Shown here one piece after another: positions 46,001 through 57,318 of a stretch of 64,000 nucleotides of DNA (positions are counted from its first letter, which is position 1; each line of letters begins with the position of its first letter). Origin of the DNA: Limonium bicolor. Its lineage: Eukaryota; Streptophyta; Magnoliopsida; Caryophyllales; Plumbaginaceae. The position numbers were made by a program, and so were the translations under genes. The notes under the pieces are model-generated. The model had not been told where the DNA came from. It saw only the letters and a program-made list of their open reading frames with translations, and did no database searches. The stretch spans positions 166,337,074 through 166,401,073 of the forward strand of contig CM041780.1 in assembly GCA_023374045.1 (NCBI GenBank), in the 5' to 3' direction.

Positions 46001-49000
46001 CAGTATTTGATTCATTTCCTTGTATTTCTCTAACTATTACTAAGCCCTAGTTATAGACCTTAGGACCAAGCCTTAGGATAGAGGGTGAGCCCTTGCCCAT
46101 GGTGAGCCATGGTCCCACCTAGCAAAGGGTGATCCCTAAACCCAATCACATCTTATTATAATAACATGTATTAATAAAAACACTTCCTCAAAATTCATCT
46201 CAATTTGAGTCATCATTTCTTCCCAAATTTTCCAAAGCCCATGAGGCCCAAAAATCAATTAAGCCCGAATTCCAAATGAGGCCCAAAACTTAATTCAGCC
46301 CAAAATCCCAATTCAAGGCCCAAAATCTGAATTTGGCCCAAATTTAAAATCGGCCCATTAATTCAAAATTGGCCCAATTTTCAAAAATCTCAACACGGTC
46401 CGCTAAACCCAATCCGGCCCAAACCCAAAACCGACCCAAACCCGTAATCGGCCCAAGCCCACAAGTCAAATCGATTTGACCTTGACCTGAACTTTGACCT
46501 TTGACCTGAACCTTGGCCCAACCCAAATTTGACCAATCTGGACTTTGACCTTGACCCGAACTTTGACCTTTGATCGAACCTTGCCCAACCCAAACTTTGA
46601 CCAATCTGGACTTTGACCTTGACCCGAACTTTGACCTTTGACCGAACTTTGACCCAATCCGAACTTTGACCTTGACCTAGCTTTGCCCCGGTTTAGCTTT
46701 GACCAAAAAACGTTGACCTTGACAAAAAAAGCGTTGACCTTGACCCAAGTTTGACTCAACCCGAACTTAATCTAGTTCAAGCCTGAACCTCAATCCAAAC
46801 CGAACTCGAACCTCAATCCAATTCAAACTCGAACCTCAATCCAACTTGACCTCAATCCAATCAAACTCACCTCAACCCAAATCCAATTCAACCCAATTTC
46901 ATTCAATTCAAACCCAATCCAATTCAAATCCAATTCGTTTTCAATCTCAACTCAATTCAATTTTGACACATTCACTTCAAACCCGACTTGTAAATTCTTT
47001 CAAAAATCCAAAGTATCTCCTTTCTCGAATTTCAAACAGCCATTTTATTCAAACTTCATCAAGTTTTCAAAAGAAACCATTTTGTGGAATTTTAAGGAAA
47101 AACTCTTCTCACATCACAGAAACTCTTCTCAAACACATAAAGTTCTTCTCACATATACAGAAAGTTTTCTCCTAAAAATCATTTCTCAAAATCAGTGTTT
47201 CTTCATCGAGAATTCCGAACAACTTCACAAGTTTCCTAACTTAGTTTTCAAACCCAAAATAAATTGTTTTCGGGGAAACATAGGATGTCTAACACCTTCA
47301 AAGAACGTTTTCTTCCTAGTTAGACATTACTTGTTTCTCCTCCAAATAAAAATCCGAGGCGGGGCACTGGGGTCGTAACATCCCTTGTCGCAGTCTGGAT
47401 CTCTTTAGGCAGGGCATTAGGGTGACAAACCTCCCCTAATTGCAGCCTAGATTTTTACAAGCGAGGTGCTAGGGATGTAACTGCCTTCCTAGTTGCAGCC
47501 AGGATTTAGAATCGTCTAACTCCCTTCCGCTCGATTTCAAGGTTTTCAGTTTTTAACGTTTAAAACCCGGGAGTTAGAGACGTTATTAGGGTCTGACCGA
47601 GAACATCTCATTCATGGTGTTTCTCTCTAAATCCTATTTTTCGACATAAATTCATTGCCCCATCTTTCGAGCCTCGGCACTTACCATTAATTAGTGTCGT
47701 GTTCGAGGGGGTATATAGGGTGGGTGGGGAATCCCTCGGATATCCGCCCTTTTACAACAAAAATACTTTTCGTTTTAAACTTTAAGAGAGACGATTTGAC
47801 AACATTCCTCCAAACAACTCAACCCCTCATCATCTCATTTCAATCCCGAAATATCCCAAAACCTCAACTCTTTTCGAACCTCGAACCCAAAAACCCGGGA
47901 ATCTCTCTCAAACTCATCATTCCTCACACATCTCCAACTTCTATTCACCTTAACAAACCCAAATCATCTGCAAAATCTATGTTAAACTGCTCTCTCAAGC
48001 TTCCACAAGGTTCCAATAGTTCAAGCCTAACAACTCAACACTTCAATCATCTCCACCATTTTAAGATTCAAACGTCTCACAGGCCCGAGCACCTCACAGA
48101 CTTCGATATCTCTTTTCACCAAACGTCTCACAGACCCGAGCGTCTCACAGGCTAGCATCCAAACCCGAAACTTTTCGAAACTTCGAACCTTTCTAAATCT
48201 CGAACACCTCAAGTATCTTCAAGCACCACAAACATCAAAACTTCCAAAACCCTAAAATCTCCAAAAACTCAAATCTGAACTACGTAAGGTCTGATCTCAA
48301 TAGGAGTTGAGTACGTAGGCAACCCATAGGGTGCGACCCTACATCCATCAAATGCCATTTTTTCACTCGGCCATCTCACCTCCAAACAACCCCGTATTGT
48401 CTCACAGACCCGAGCGTCTCACAGACTTTGTTATTCCAATGATCCGAATACCTCACAGACCAGAGCATCTCATAGACCCGAGTGTCCCACAGATCCGAGT
48501 GTCTCACAGATTTCGATATCTCAAGATTTCAAACGTCTGATAGACCCAAGCGTCTCCCAGACTACAACACCCCACACATCAAGCTTTTCTAAAAAACCTT
48601 CAAACATCAAAACTCCAAAAGAGTGAACTACGTAAGGTCTGATCTCAACAGGGAGTTGAGTACGTAGGCAACCCACACAGGGTGCGACCCTACATCAATC
48701 AAAATGCCATTTTCACTCGGCCATCTCACCTCGAACAACCCCGTATTGTCTCACAGACCCGAGCGTCTCACAGACTTTGTCATCCCAATGACTTGAATGT
48801 CTCACAGACCCGAGCGTCTCACAGACTTTGTCATCCCAATGACTTGAATGTCTCACAGACCCGAACATCTCACAGACCCGAGCGTCTCACAGATTCGAAC
48901 GTCTCACAGACTTCGACATCTCATGGTTTCAAACGTCTCATAGACCCGAGCGTCTCACAGACTACCCCCTCAAACCTGAAACTTCAAACATCTCCAAAAA

Positions 49001-49821
49001 TCCTGAACTACGTAAGGTCTGATCTCGACAGGGAGTTGAGTACGTAGGTAGCCCATCCAGGGTGCGACCCCATTCCAAACAAAAACTCTTTTCCCCCTCT
49101 AAGGTGGCTTTCATATCTCTCAAACATCAAACCTTCTTCGGCTCCCACAAACTTTAAACCATCAGACTTCAAGTCTTGTCTATTCACTCAACCTCCGGCT
49201 CTTTCCAAATCTTCATTCTATACTCATCCGAATTCGTCAATTCTTTTTCTTCTTGGCACTAGCTTGGCAGAAAAGCTTGCCTCATCCACTCGTTTACTCT
49301 CTTCCCATCCTAATCCTATCCTTGGCTTTTAATTGAATCTCTCTAATAAGGTTTTGAAAGAAGACAATCCGACAATTGGAGACCGAGGTTTCCTCGGGCA
49401 CCACCAAGTTGTGGTCGTTGCCACTTCTGAGGGGTGTAACCCAGTACGAACCCACAACAGAATCTCTGCAAATGACCAGATAGTCCCTATCCATAGGCAA
49501 TAAATCATCAGAGTCAATTAACGGTTCTTAGAACCCTTCTCCTCCCTTCCTAGTTCCTTAGGTCAAACTAGGTGGCGACTCTAGTCAATTCTGCCTTATA
49601 GAGGCATAAGTCCGCGTGGAGCCCATTGAGAGCGGGTGTAGTGTTCACTAACACTCCCCCTTTATGCTTTCTGGGAAAGACGGACGATAGAGTAGGTATT
49701 TGAGGGCTGCCATGAATAACGGGTTTCACCCTCCCAGAATGGCAATTTCTAGGATCTAGGCTTTTCAGTCAGGCCATATTTAGATAGACCCCCCCTCATA
49801 TCGAAAATCACCCTCCACAGA
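43022..49821 (+). repeat. 3' LTR of the Ogre-like element (uninterrupted, 6.8 kb)
   Basis: This is the full-length partner of the 5' LTR. It carries the TATA box at 43529, the TTGAC array at 46475-46755 and stem-loops at 48277, 48625 and 49005. At the position of the Athila-like insertion it reads straight through (GGGTGCGACCCCATTCC at about 49060). Confidence 0.88.
46475..46755. repeat. TTGACC (W-box-like) array, 3' LTR
   Basis: This is the counterpart of 26743-27024, with the same arrangement and a few indels. Confidence 0.85.
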
Positions 49822-49826
49822 GATAG

Positions 49827-50493
49827 CAGAGTCCAGACCAACGCAGAATTCCCGAATGCAAACAATACACCCGGACAACACAACTGAAAACAGACCGAAT
49901 TCAGAACCAAATTCCCAAATCAGAAACTGCCATTGCCCACGAAATCACAATCCGTACCTGAATCAATAGCAAAGGAAACGCAGAGGGGTCCGAACACAGC
50001 CACGCAGAAGGATTGACGATCCTGACAATCAGACTGTAGAAACCTAATCAGAAGAGAGTAGGCTTCCCAATTGCAGAATTTACACAAGAACAACCCGACG
50101 CCCTTACCTTAACCTGAACCGGAGTGCAACGGCGAGAAGAATCCGCAGCAGAACTCGAATTGCAAGAACACAACAGCAGAGCTTGGGCACTTGATTGAAC
50201 GTACTTTGGAAGAGGAGAACAGAGAAGAGAGGAGCGTATTACGGTATTTCAAACTGACAGAGTGAGGGGAAAGAATGAATGTCGTGGAAACGTGATTAGA
50301 AGAGAGGATAATTAGTGAGGAAATAAATAAATTAAGGATATTATCCTCCTCACCTGATTAAACTGATGGAAAAACAAATGACCTCCTCGTCCTCAACTTC
50401 TTTAAGAAGGACTTCCTTGTCCTAAGTAAAGTAAGTTAACTTAGAATAACGTGGAACGAAATAAAAGAATATAACGAACTTTGGGTTATAACA
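49827..50493 (-). repeat. Tekay 3' LTR, proximal part
   Basis: It resumes the LTR after the Ogre-like insertion, matching 56640-57313, and ends TTGGGTTATAACA next to the polypurine tract. Confidence 0.88.
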
Positions 50494-50512
50494 TCACCTC
50501 CCCCTTAAAAGA
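50494..50512 (-). promoter_or_regulatory. Tekay polypurine tract
   Basis: The minus strand reads TTTTAAGGGGGAGGTGA directly before the LTR end, as expected for a plus-strand primer. Confidence 0.8.
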
Positions 50513-50538
50513 ATTTCGTCCTCGAAATTAAAACATAC

Positions 50539-53500
50539 CTACTGCTCGAAAAGGGCGGGGAACTTAGAACGTACTTCACTTTCGACCTCCCAGGTCGCCT
50601 CTTCCTCTGACTGACCCGACCACTGCACTTTCACCAAGGGCATGGTCTTACTCCTGAGCTTACGAACATCTCGGGCTAGAATCCTCGAAGGAACTGCCTC
50701 AAACGTGAAGTCCTCCCTCAACTGAAGCGGACTGAAGTCGATCACATGAGATGGGTCTGGAATATACTTCCTCAGCATAGAAACGTGGAACACATTGTGC
50801 ATTGCTGCTAAAGACGGAGGCAGGGCCAAACGATAGGCAACCGGTCCGATCCTCTCTAGGATCTCAAAGGACCCACAAACAAGGGCTAAGCTTGCCTCTC
50901 TTCCCAAACCGTACGACTCCTCGAACTGGAGAAACCCTCAGATACACATGGTCGCCCACCTCAAACTCTAGAGGTCGTCTCCTCTGATCGGTGTAGCTCA
51001 TCTGACGACTCTGAGCCACAAGCAGACGCTCCCTGATAGACTGAATCTTGCCCACAGCATCCTGAACCAAGTCTGGACCAATCACAGCTCTCTCCTTCAG
51101 ATCATCCCAACAGATGGGTGATCTGCACCTCCTGCCATACAAGGCCTCAAACGGAGCCATCCCGATACTGGTCTGAAAGCTGTTATTATACGAACTCTAT
51201 CAGTGCAACGTGCTGATCCCAACTGCCCCCAAGTCCAACACACATGCTCTGAGCATGTCCTCAAGGACCTGATTCGTCCTCTCTGTCTGACCATCTGACT
51301 GAGGATGATAAGCTGAACTGAAAGACAACTTCGTCCCCATAGCCTGATGCAAACTCTGCCAGAATCTGGACACAAACCTCGGATCTCTGTCAGACACAAT
51401 CGAAGCAGGAACCCCATGTAGACGCACAATCTCATCCATGTACAACTGAGCCAAGCGATGCAAACTGAAGGTCTTCCTGACAGGTAGGAAGTGAGCGCTC
51501 TTCGTGAGCCGGTCCACAATGACCCAAACTGCATCAAAACCCCTCGGAGTCTTAGGCAGTCCCATGACAAGTCCATACCGACGCTCTCCCACTTCCACTC
51601 CGGAACGGGAAGAGGCTGAAGCAAACCAGCTGGTCTCTGATGCTCGGCCTTGACCTGCTGACAGGTCCGACATCTGGATACAAAGTCAGATGTCCCTCTT
51701 CATGTTGCTCCACCACCAAATGTCTCACGTAATCCCGGTACATCTTCACCCCTCCTGGGTGTACCGAGTAAGGAGCTCCATGAGCCTCCTGCATGATCTC
51801 ACGTCTCAAAGTGTCGTCAGGCACACAACACGGTCTCGGAACCTCAGACAGCCATCCTCTGAAACCCTGAACTCAGACTCCTGACCCGCAGCTATCTCAT
51901 CTCTGATCTTACCCAAACTGACATCAAGCTCCTGACTGGCCTTGATCCTGTCGATCAAGGTAGGCTGAATCTGTAATGCTGCTAACATCCCAGATCTCTC
52001 TGGTCGGACGACCCAGATACCCATGCGCTGCAACTCCAGAGCAGACCTCTGCACACCAGACAAAGCACAGACGGTCCCAGACGGACCCCTCCTACTGAGC
52101 GCATCAGCCACAACGTTCGCTCTACCAGGATGGTAGAGGATCTCCAGATCATAATCGTGCAGTAACTCCAGCCACCTCCTCTGCCTCAAGTTCAACTCCT
52201 TCTGAGTGAACAGATACTTGAGGCTCTTGTGGTCCGTATAAACTTTGCACGCTGCTCCATACAGATAGTGCCTCCAAATCTTCAGAGCAAACACCACAGC
52301 AGCTAGCTCCAGATCGTGGGTCGGATAGTTTTTCTCATATGGCTTAAGCTGACGAGAGCCATATGCAACCACCTTCCCCTGCTGCATCAGAACACACCCA
52401 AGTCCCCTATGGGACGCATCACAGAAAACCTCCAGGCCCTCGGTCCCCTCTGGAAGAGTCAAGATCGGCGCAGTAGTCAACCTCTTCTTCAGCTCCAGAA
52501 AACTGCTCACAGGCATCGCTCCACTCGAACTTCACATCCTTCTGAAGCAGACGAGTCAACGGAATCACCAACTTGGAGAAGCCCTCCACAAACTTGCGGT
52601 AGTAGCCCGCCAATCCAAGGAAGCTACGAATATCCCAACATTAGTGGCCTGGCCCACTCGGTAATAGCTCGAATCTTCTCCGGATCCACGGAGATACCAT
52701 CCTTAGACAACATGTCCCAAGAACACCACCTGATCCAACCAGAACTCACACTTCTTCAGCTTCGCGTACAACTCGTTCTCCCTCAGGTCTGGAGAACGGT
52801 CCTCAAATGCTCCTCGTGCTCCTCAGCACTCTTGGAATACACCAAGATGTCATCAATAAATACTACAACAACTGGTCCAAAAACGGCTTGAACACCCGGT
52901 TCATCATATCCATAAATACAGAAGGCGCATTCGTCAGCCCGAATGGCATCACTAGGAACTCGTAATGTCCATAACGAGTCCTGAAAGCGGACTTAGGCAC
53001 TCGTCTGCCTTAATCCTCAACTGATGATATCCCGACCTCAGATCGATCTTCGAAAACACCTTAGCTCCTGCTAACTGGTCGAACAAGTCATCAATGCGCG
53101 GGAGAGGATACCTATTCTTAATGGTAACCTTGTTGAGCTCCCTGTAGTCAATGCACAGCCGCATGCTACCGTCCTTCTTCTTTACAAATAACTGGCGCTC
53201 CCCAAGGCGACACACTCGGGCGAATGAAGCCCTTATCCAGCAGCTCCTGCAACTGGACCTTCAACTCCTTAAGCTCAGCAGGCGCCATCCGGTATGGGGC
53301 CTTCGAAATCGGCTGAGTCTCAGGTGCGAGCTCGATCGAGAACTCCACCTCTCTAACAGGGGGAAGCCCAGGTACGTCATCCTAGAACACATCTGGGAAG
53401 TCTCTGACTACTGGAATCTCCTCCAACTTCGCATCCTTGCGAACCTCAGGGATGTAGCACAGATATCCCTGGCATCCTTTCCTCAGAAAGCGGAACGCCT

Positions 53501-54164
53501 GCATCGCTGATATGACTGGCGGCGAGCACGGGAGTCCATTCCCTGCTACAATCAAACGGGGCTGGCCCGGCTCCTCAAAAGTGACTCTCGAAGCGGCACA
53601 ATCGATGTGGGCATGGTGCGCAGCAAGCCAATCCATGCCCAGAATCACATCAAAACTAGTCATCTCCATCGGGATGAGGTCAGCACACAGAATCCTATTC
53701 TTGACTAACACAGGACTAGCTTTACAGACAGAATTCAAAAGCATAGAAGAGTCCCTAACCAATGGACTATGCACACACAGCTCAACACCCAGAGGCACAA
53801 CAGGCAAACCGAGCTCACCCACCAACTCAGCAGAAATAAAAGAGTGGGTGGCTCCAGAGTCAAACAAACAGAAAACAGAACGAGAAGACAGCTGGAGAAT
53901 ACCTGTGACAACTCTGTCAGTCGATCGGTCTCTCTCTCCAGCCATCGCGTACACTCTGGCCTGGCCCTGGGGCTTCTTCTGCTCAGCCCGGTCTCGATCT
54001 CTGGACCCTGAAGCAGACTCAACGGCTCTACCTCCAGAACTACCCCTGCTCCTCTCAGCCTGAGGGCAATCAGCAATCCTATGCCCATGGATCCACACTT
54101 GAAACAGGCCCCGGACTTCCTGTAGCAGTCCTGACCTCTGTGAAATTTGCCACAGACCTGGCAC
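50539..54164 (-). pseudogene. Tekay pol: zinc knuckle, protease, RT, RNase H, integrase, chromodomain-like end
   Basis: Domains on the minus strand, spread over shifting frames: zinc knuckle CFKCGSMGHRIADC near 54100; protease LFDSGATHSFISAEL near 53855; RT from about 53348 ([50 protein letters not shown]) with the catalytic FIDDILVYS at about 52840-52875; RNase H 52516-52060 ([37 protein letters not shown]); integrase H2C2 region near 51770 and core at 51610-51280 ([36 protein letters not shown]); then FEVGDHVYLRVSP and a chromodomain-like C-terminus (PLVKVQWSGQSEEEATWEVE) ending at 50539. The breaks are mostly single-base shifts, so some may be sequence errors. Confidence 0.88.
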
Positions 54165-54177
54165 TTCGGAGCGGGAG

Positions 54178-55008
54178 CTAACGAAGACGAACCACCTCTA
54201 TCTCGTGCGCGGTCTCCAGAGCAGTCTCCAGCTCGGTCTCCAGTAGACTGCTTCTTCTGAGAAGCAGACTGATCCCTCCTGTCGCTCTCATCGGACCTCT
54301 GCTTCCTCTTCTGGTCCTTCCCTCCAGCTGGCGACCTCTCAAGTCAGCCTCTACCAACAGGGCGACATCAGCAACGTCCCTGAAGGTCTTGTGACGCAGG
54401 GGCGTCACAGCAGAACGGATGTCTGGCCTCAAGCCACTCTCAAACTTCCTGGCCTTCCTATGCTCGTCAGGCTCAGGTGCAAACTTAGACAGGCTGATGA
54501 ATTTGCGGACGTACTCCTCAACGCTCATGTCCCGACCCTGGCGTAGTCGGTTATACTCCAGAATGCGCTGATCCTTGTAGACGTCGGGGTAGAACTGTTT
54601 GTTGAACTCCCCAGTGAACTGCTCCCACGTCCAAGGCTGTGGGAACTTCCCCATAACTGACCTCCACCACTCCTTGGCTTCGGCCTTGAACAGAAAGGTG
54701 GCGAAGTCCACCTTCTGCTCCTCCTCTGAGCCCATCACACGTAGCAAGTCCTCCACCTCTGACAGCCAATGACTGGCCACCTGGGGGTCTCCTGCCCCAT
54801 CGAACGACGGCGGCTTCAGCTTCATGAACTCCTGAAGCGCCTTCACGTTCCTCCCTCCAGCATCTGCCCCAGCTGGGCCTGCTCCGCCAGCTGGTCCTCC
54901 TCCAGCTGGACCACCCCCTGCAGCCATGGTCTGCATGAGCTGCGTCATGAACTGCTGAACAGCATCAGCCACATTCCCTGGAGGGTTATTTGCTCTTCTT
55001 GGCGGCAT
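54178..55008 (-). CDS. Tekay gag (retrotransposon gag domain)
   Basis: Start MPPRRANNPPGNVADAVQQF at 55008, about 100 bp inside the primer-binding site. A Gly/Ala/Pro-rich linker follows at residues 30-50, then the gag domain: PPSFDGAGDPQVASHWLSEV, KVDFATFLFKAEAKEWWRSV, WEQFTGEFNKQFYPD and MSVEEYVRKFISLSKFAP. This is the PF03732-type capsid region of Ty3/gypsy elements. The frame drifts near 54320 and the natural continuation into the zinc knuckle lies in another frame (54164 onward), so the last 50 or so residues read here are doubtful. Confidence 0.85.
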   Translation of the reverse strand: MPPRRANNPPGNVADAVQQFMTQLMQTMAAGGGPAGGGPAGGAGPAGADAGGRNVKALQEFMKLKPPSFDGAGDPQVASHWLSEVEDLLRVMGSEEEQKVDFATFLFKAEAKEWWRSVMGKFPQPWTWEQFTGEFNKQFYPDVYKDQRILEYNRLRQGRDMSVEEYVRKFISLSKFAPEPDEHRKARKFESGLRPDIRSAVTPLRHKTFRDVADVALLVEADLRGRQLEGRTRRGSRGPMRATGGISLLLRRSSLLETELETALETAHEIEVVRLR

Positions 55009-55104
55009 TCTGAAAGTCCAACAGCAAGCAGTTAAACTCAGACACTAGCACTGACATTTCTGACTGACTGGCTAACTTAAAATCCCAGCAGATTAGAACC
55101 TAGA

Positions 55105-55116
55105 GCTCTGATACCA
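55105..55116 (-). promoter_or_regulatory. Tekay primer-binding site
   Basis: The minus strand reads TGGTATCAGAGC, the tRNA-Met-complementary site, five bases from the LTR. Confidence 0.88.
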
Positions 55117-55121
55117 CTAAA

Positions 55122-57313
55122 TGTAACACCCCCAAACACTGGCCTAGGAGTTAGGGGTATTACACGCCGCGTATTATTACATAATAACGCAAGGCTCTAA
55201 TAAGCAACTTAAACAGATAAACAAATAAGGCCCAAACGAAATACTTAAATAAAGTATAACCAAAGAGATGTTAGAACATCCCCAAAAGTCATTACAAAAC
55301 CCACCAAACGGATGTCAAAAGCGGAAGCTAACAAAATGCCCAAAGGCTCAAATTCAATACAAAGGTCTCAAATGAAGCTAAATGAAGCAACTAAACTCCA
55401 GAAGCTGAGGGGAGACGATCCTCGCTAATCAATCTGCAAAAGCGTTAGAAGTAGGGGAATGAGCACACAACTATGCCCAGTAGATGACCAACTTCATCAA
55501 CCAGCATGCTCAAAACATTTACAGAATATTGACAAATCAGAAAGGGTCAAAGGATCCATAAACATGTCAGAAACCAGAAACAGAAGTCCATTCATTAAGG
55601 GACTAAACAGAGCAGAAGCAGACAGAAGCAGAAAACAGAGTGGGACACTAGCGATCACAGCATACAGACAGAACGAGCAACCAGCTCGTGAACAGAACGA
55701 GGAAACCTCACTCGTAAACAGAACAGGTGTAAACACCCGTGAACAGAACGGGGAACATCACCCGTGAACAGAAGGATCCTACATAGCGCGCTACGAGACA
55801 GCGTAACCAGCCATCCAAAGGCTCAGACACAGAGATAACTAGGTCCCAAAACAGAAGCTTAAATACAGATAAGCATATGTGCACCAAAGGCACCAGAAAG
55901 CACATAGATGGCTTGGAAATCAGATGGGGAATCCAACCCCGCAAACGGAAGTCAAAACGGAGCTCAAACGAGCAAGATATTGTCAAAACAGAGGCATGTC
56001 CGAACTTGTGTCCGGACATCAATGTTCGGACACAAGTCGAGACTCAGAAGTCGAAATCAGACAGATGTCCGAACATGTGTCCGAACTACGAAGTTCGGAC
56101 ACAGGTCGAACTTCAAAACAGAAAAAGAGACGGAGGTGTCCGAACATCCATGTTCGGACGGATGTTCGGACGTCCTTCGGAAATCAGAACGTGTAGAGTC
56201 CGAACTTGTGTCCGGACATCTGTTCGGACACAAGTCGAAGCCAAAATCAGAGAAAGCAGAAGGCTGTGTCCGAACTTCAAAGCTCGGACAGAAGTTCGGA
56301 CACAGCGAAAACTTCAGAAAGTTTAAGCGCAGAAGGGCATGTCCGAACTTCAACGGTCGGACAGAAGTTCGGACACGCCGAAATACAGAGAACAGAGGCG
56401 ATTTTCACACAGAACAGAAGCATCAAAACACTGTCAAAACAATATAGGTTTTCAGAAAACAACCTTGGGGGTTTGTAAGCATTAAAACACCATCAAACAG
56501 ACAATTCGCAACCACAATTGCAAGGCAAAACACATTTAAACTCGAACCGGAACGAAACTCCCCAAGGCTGAACACACAAGCCGAATCCATAAGCCACCTA
56601 CCTCGAATTAACAGCAGACGAAATCCAAACTGGATAGCAGAGTCCAGACCAACGCAGAATTCCCGAATGCAGAACGACAATACACCCGGACAACACAACT
56701 GAAGAACAGACCGAATCAGAACCAAATTCCCAAATCAGAAACTGCCATTGCCCACGAAATCACAATCCGTACCTGAATCAATAGCAAAGGAAACGCAGAG
56801 GGGAGTCCGAACACAGCCACGCAGAAGGATTGACGATCCTGACAATCAGACTGTAGAAACCTAAATCAGAAGAGAGTAGGCTTCCCAATTGCAGAATTTA
56901 CACAAGAACAACCGACGCCCTTACCTTAACCTGAACCGGAGTGCAACGGCGAGAAGAATCCGCAGCAGAACTCGAATTGCAAGAACACAACAGCAGAGCT
57001 TGGGCACTTGATTGAACGTACTTTGGAAGAGAGAGAACAGAGAAGAGAGGAGCGTATTGACGGTATTTCAAAACTGACAGAGTGAGGGGAAAGAATGAAC
57101 GTCGTGGAAACGTGATTAGAAGAGAGGATAATTAGTGAGGAAATAAATAAATTAAGGATATTATCCTCCTCACCTGATTAAACTGATGGAAAAACAAATG
57201 ACCTCCTCGTCCTCAACTTCTTTAAGAAGGACTTCCTTGTCCTAAGTAAAGTAAGTTAACTTAGAATAACGTGGAACGAAATAAAAGAATATAACGAACT
57301 TTGGGTTATAACA
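55122..57313 (-). repeat. Tekay 5' LTR (uninterrupted)
   Basis: On the + strand it runs from TGTAACACCC to GGGTTATAACA, 2192 bp. It shows the undivided sequence ACTGGATAGCAGAG where the other LTR is split by the Ogre-like element. It contains the palindrome array at about 55995-56385. Confidence 0.9.
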
Positions 57314-57318
57314 CGAAG

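Larger units (their letters stand above)
23296..49821 (+). mobile_element. Ogre-like non-coding LTR element with about 6.8-kb LTRs
   Basis: It is inserted in a Tekay LTR with TSD GATAG (23291-23295 and 49822-49826). LTRs run 23296-36098 (including a 6-kb nested insertion) and 43022-49821. The primer-binding site TGGCGACTTGCTGGGGA follows the first LTR; a very similar tRNA-Arg site is known from Ogre/Tat elements. The 6.9-kb interior has no gag or pol I can recognise, so it depends on proteins from another element (a LARD-like derivative). The last bases of the LTR (CACA versus CACAGA) are uncertain by two positions. Confidence 0.82.
21781..57313 (-). mobile_element. Tekay-type Ty3/gypsy chromovirus, with one LTR split by a further insertion
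   Basis: It is inserted in the copia integrase with TSD CGAAG (21776-21780 and 57314-57318). On the minus strand the order is LTR (57313-55122), primer-binding site, gag, protease, RT, RNase H, integrase, chromodomain-like C-terminus, polypurine tract, and the second LTR (50493 to 49827 plus 23295 to 21781). The LTRs are about 2.19 kb. The C-terminal region after integrase (HVSMLRKYIPDPSHVIDF, then a chromodomain-like end) resembles the Tekay/Del clade (inference from memory of the family). Confidence 0.9.

Noticed and set aside
52316..54063. Plus-strand ORFs of 80-191 codons across the Tekay pol region
   Set aside because: They are antisense shadows of the minus-strand gag-pol, which carries all the diagnostic motifs.
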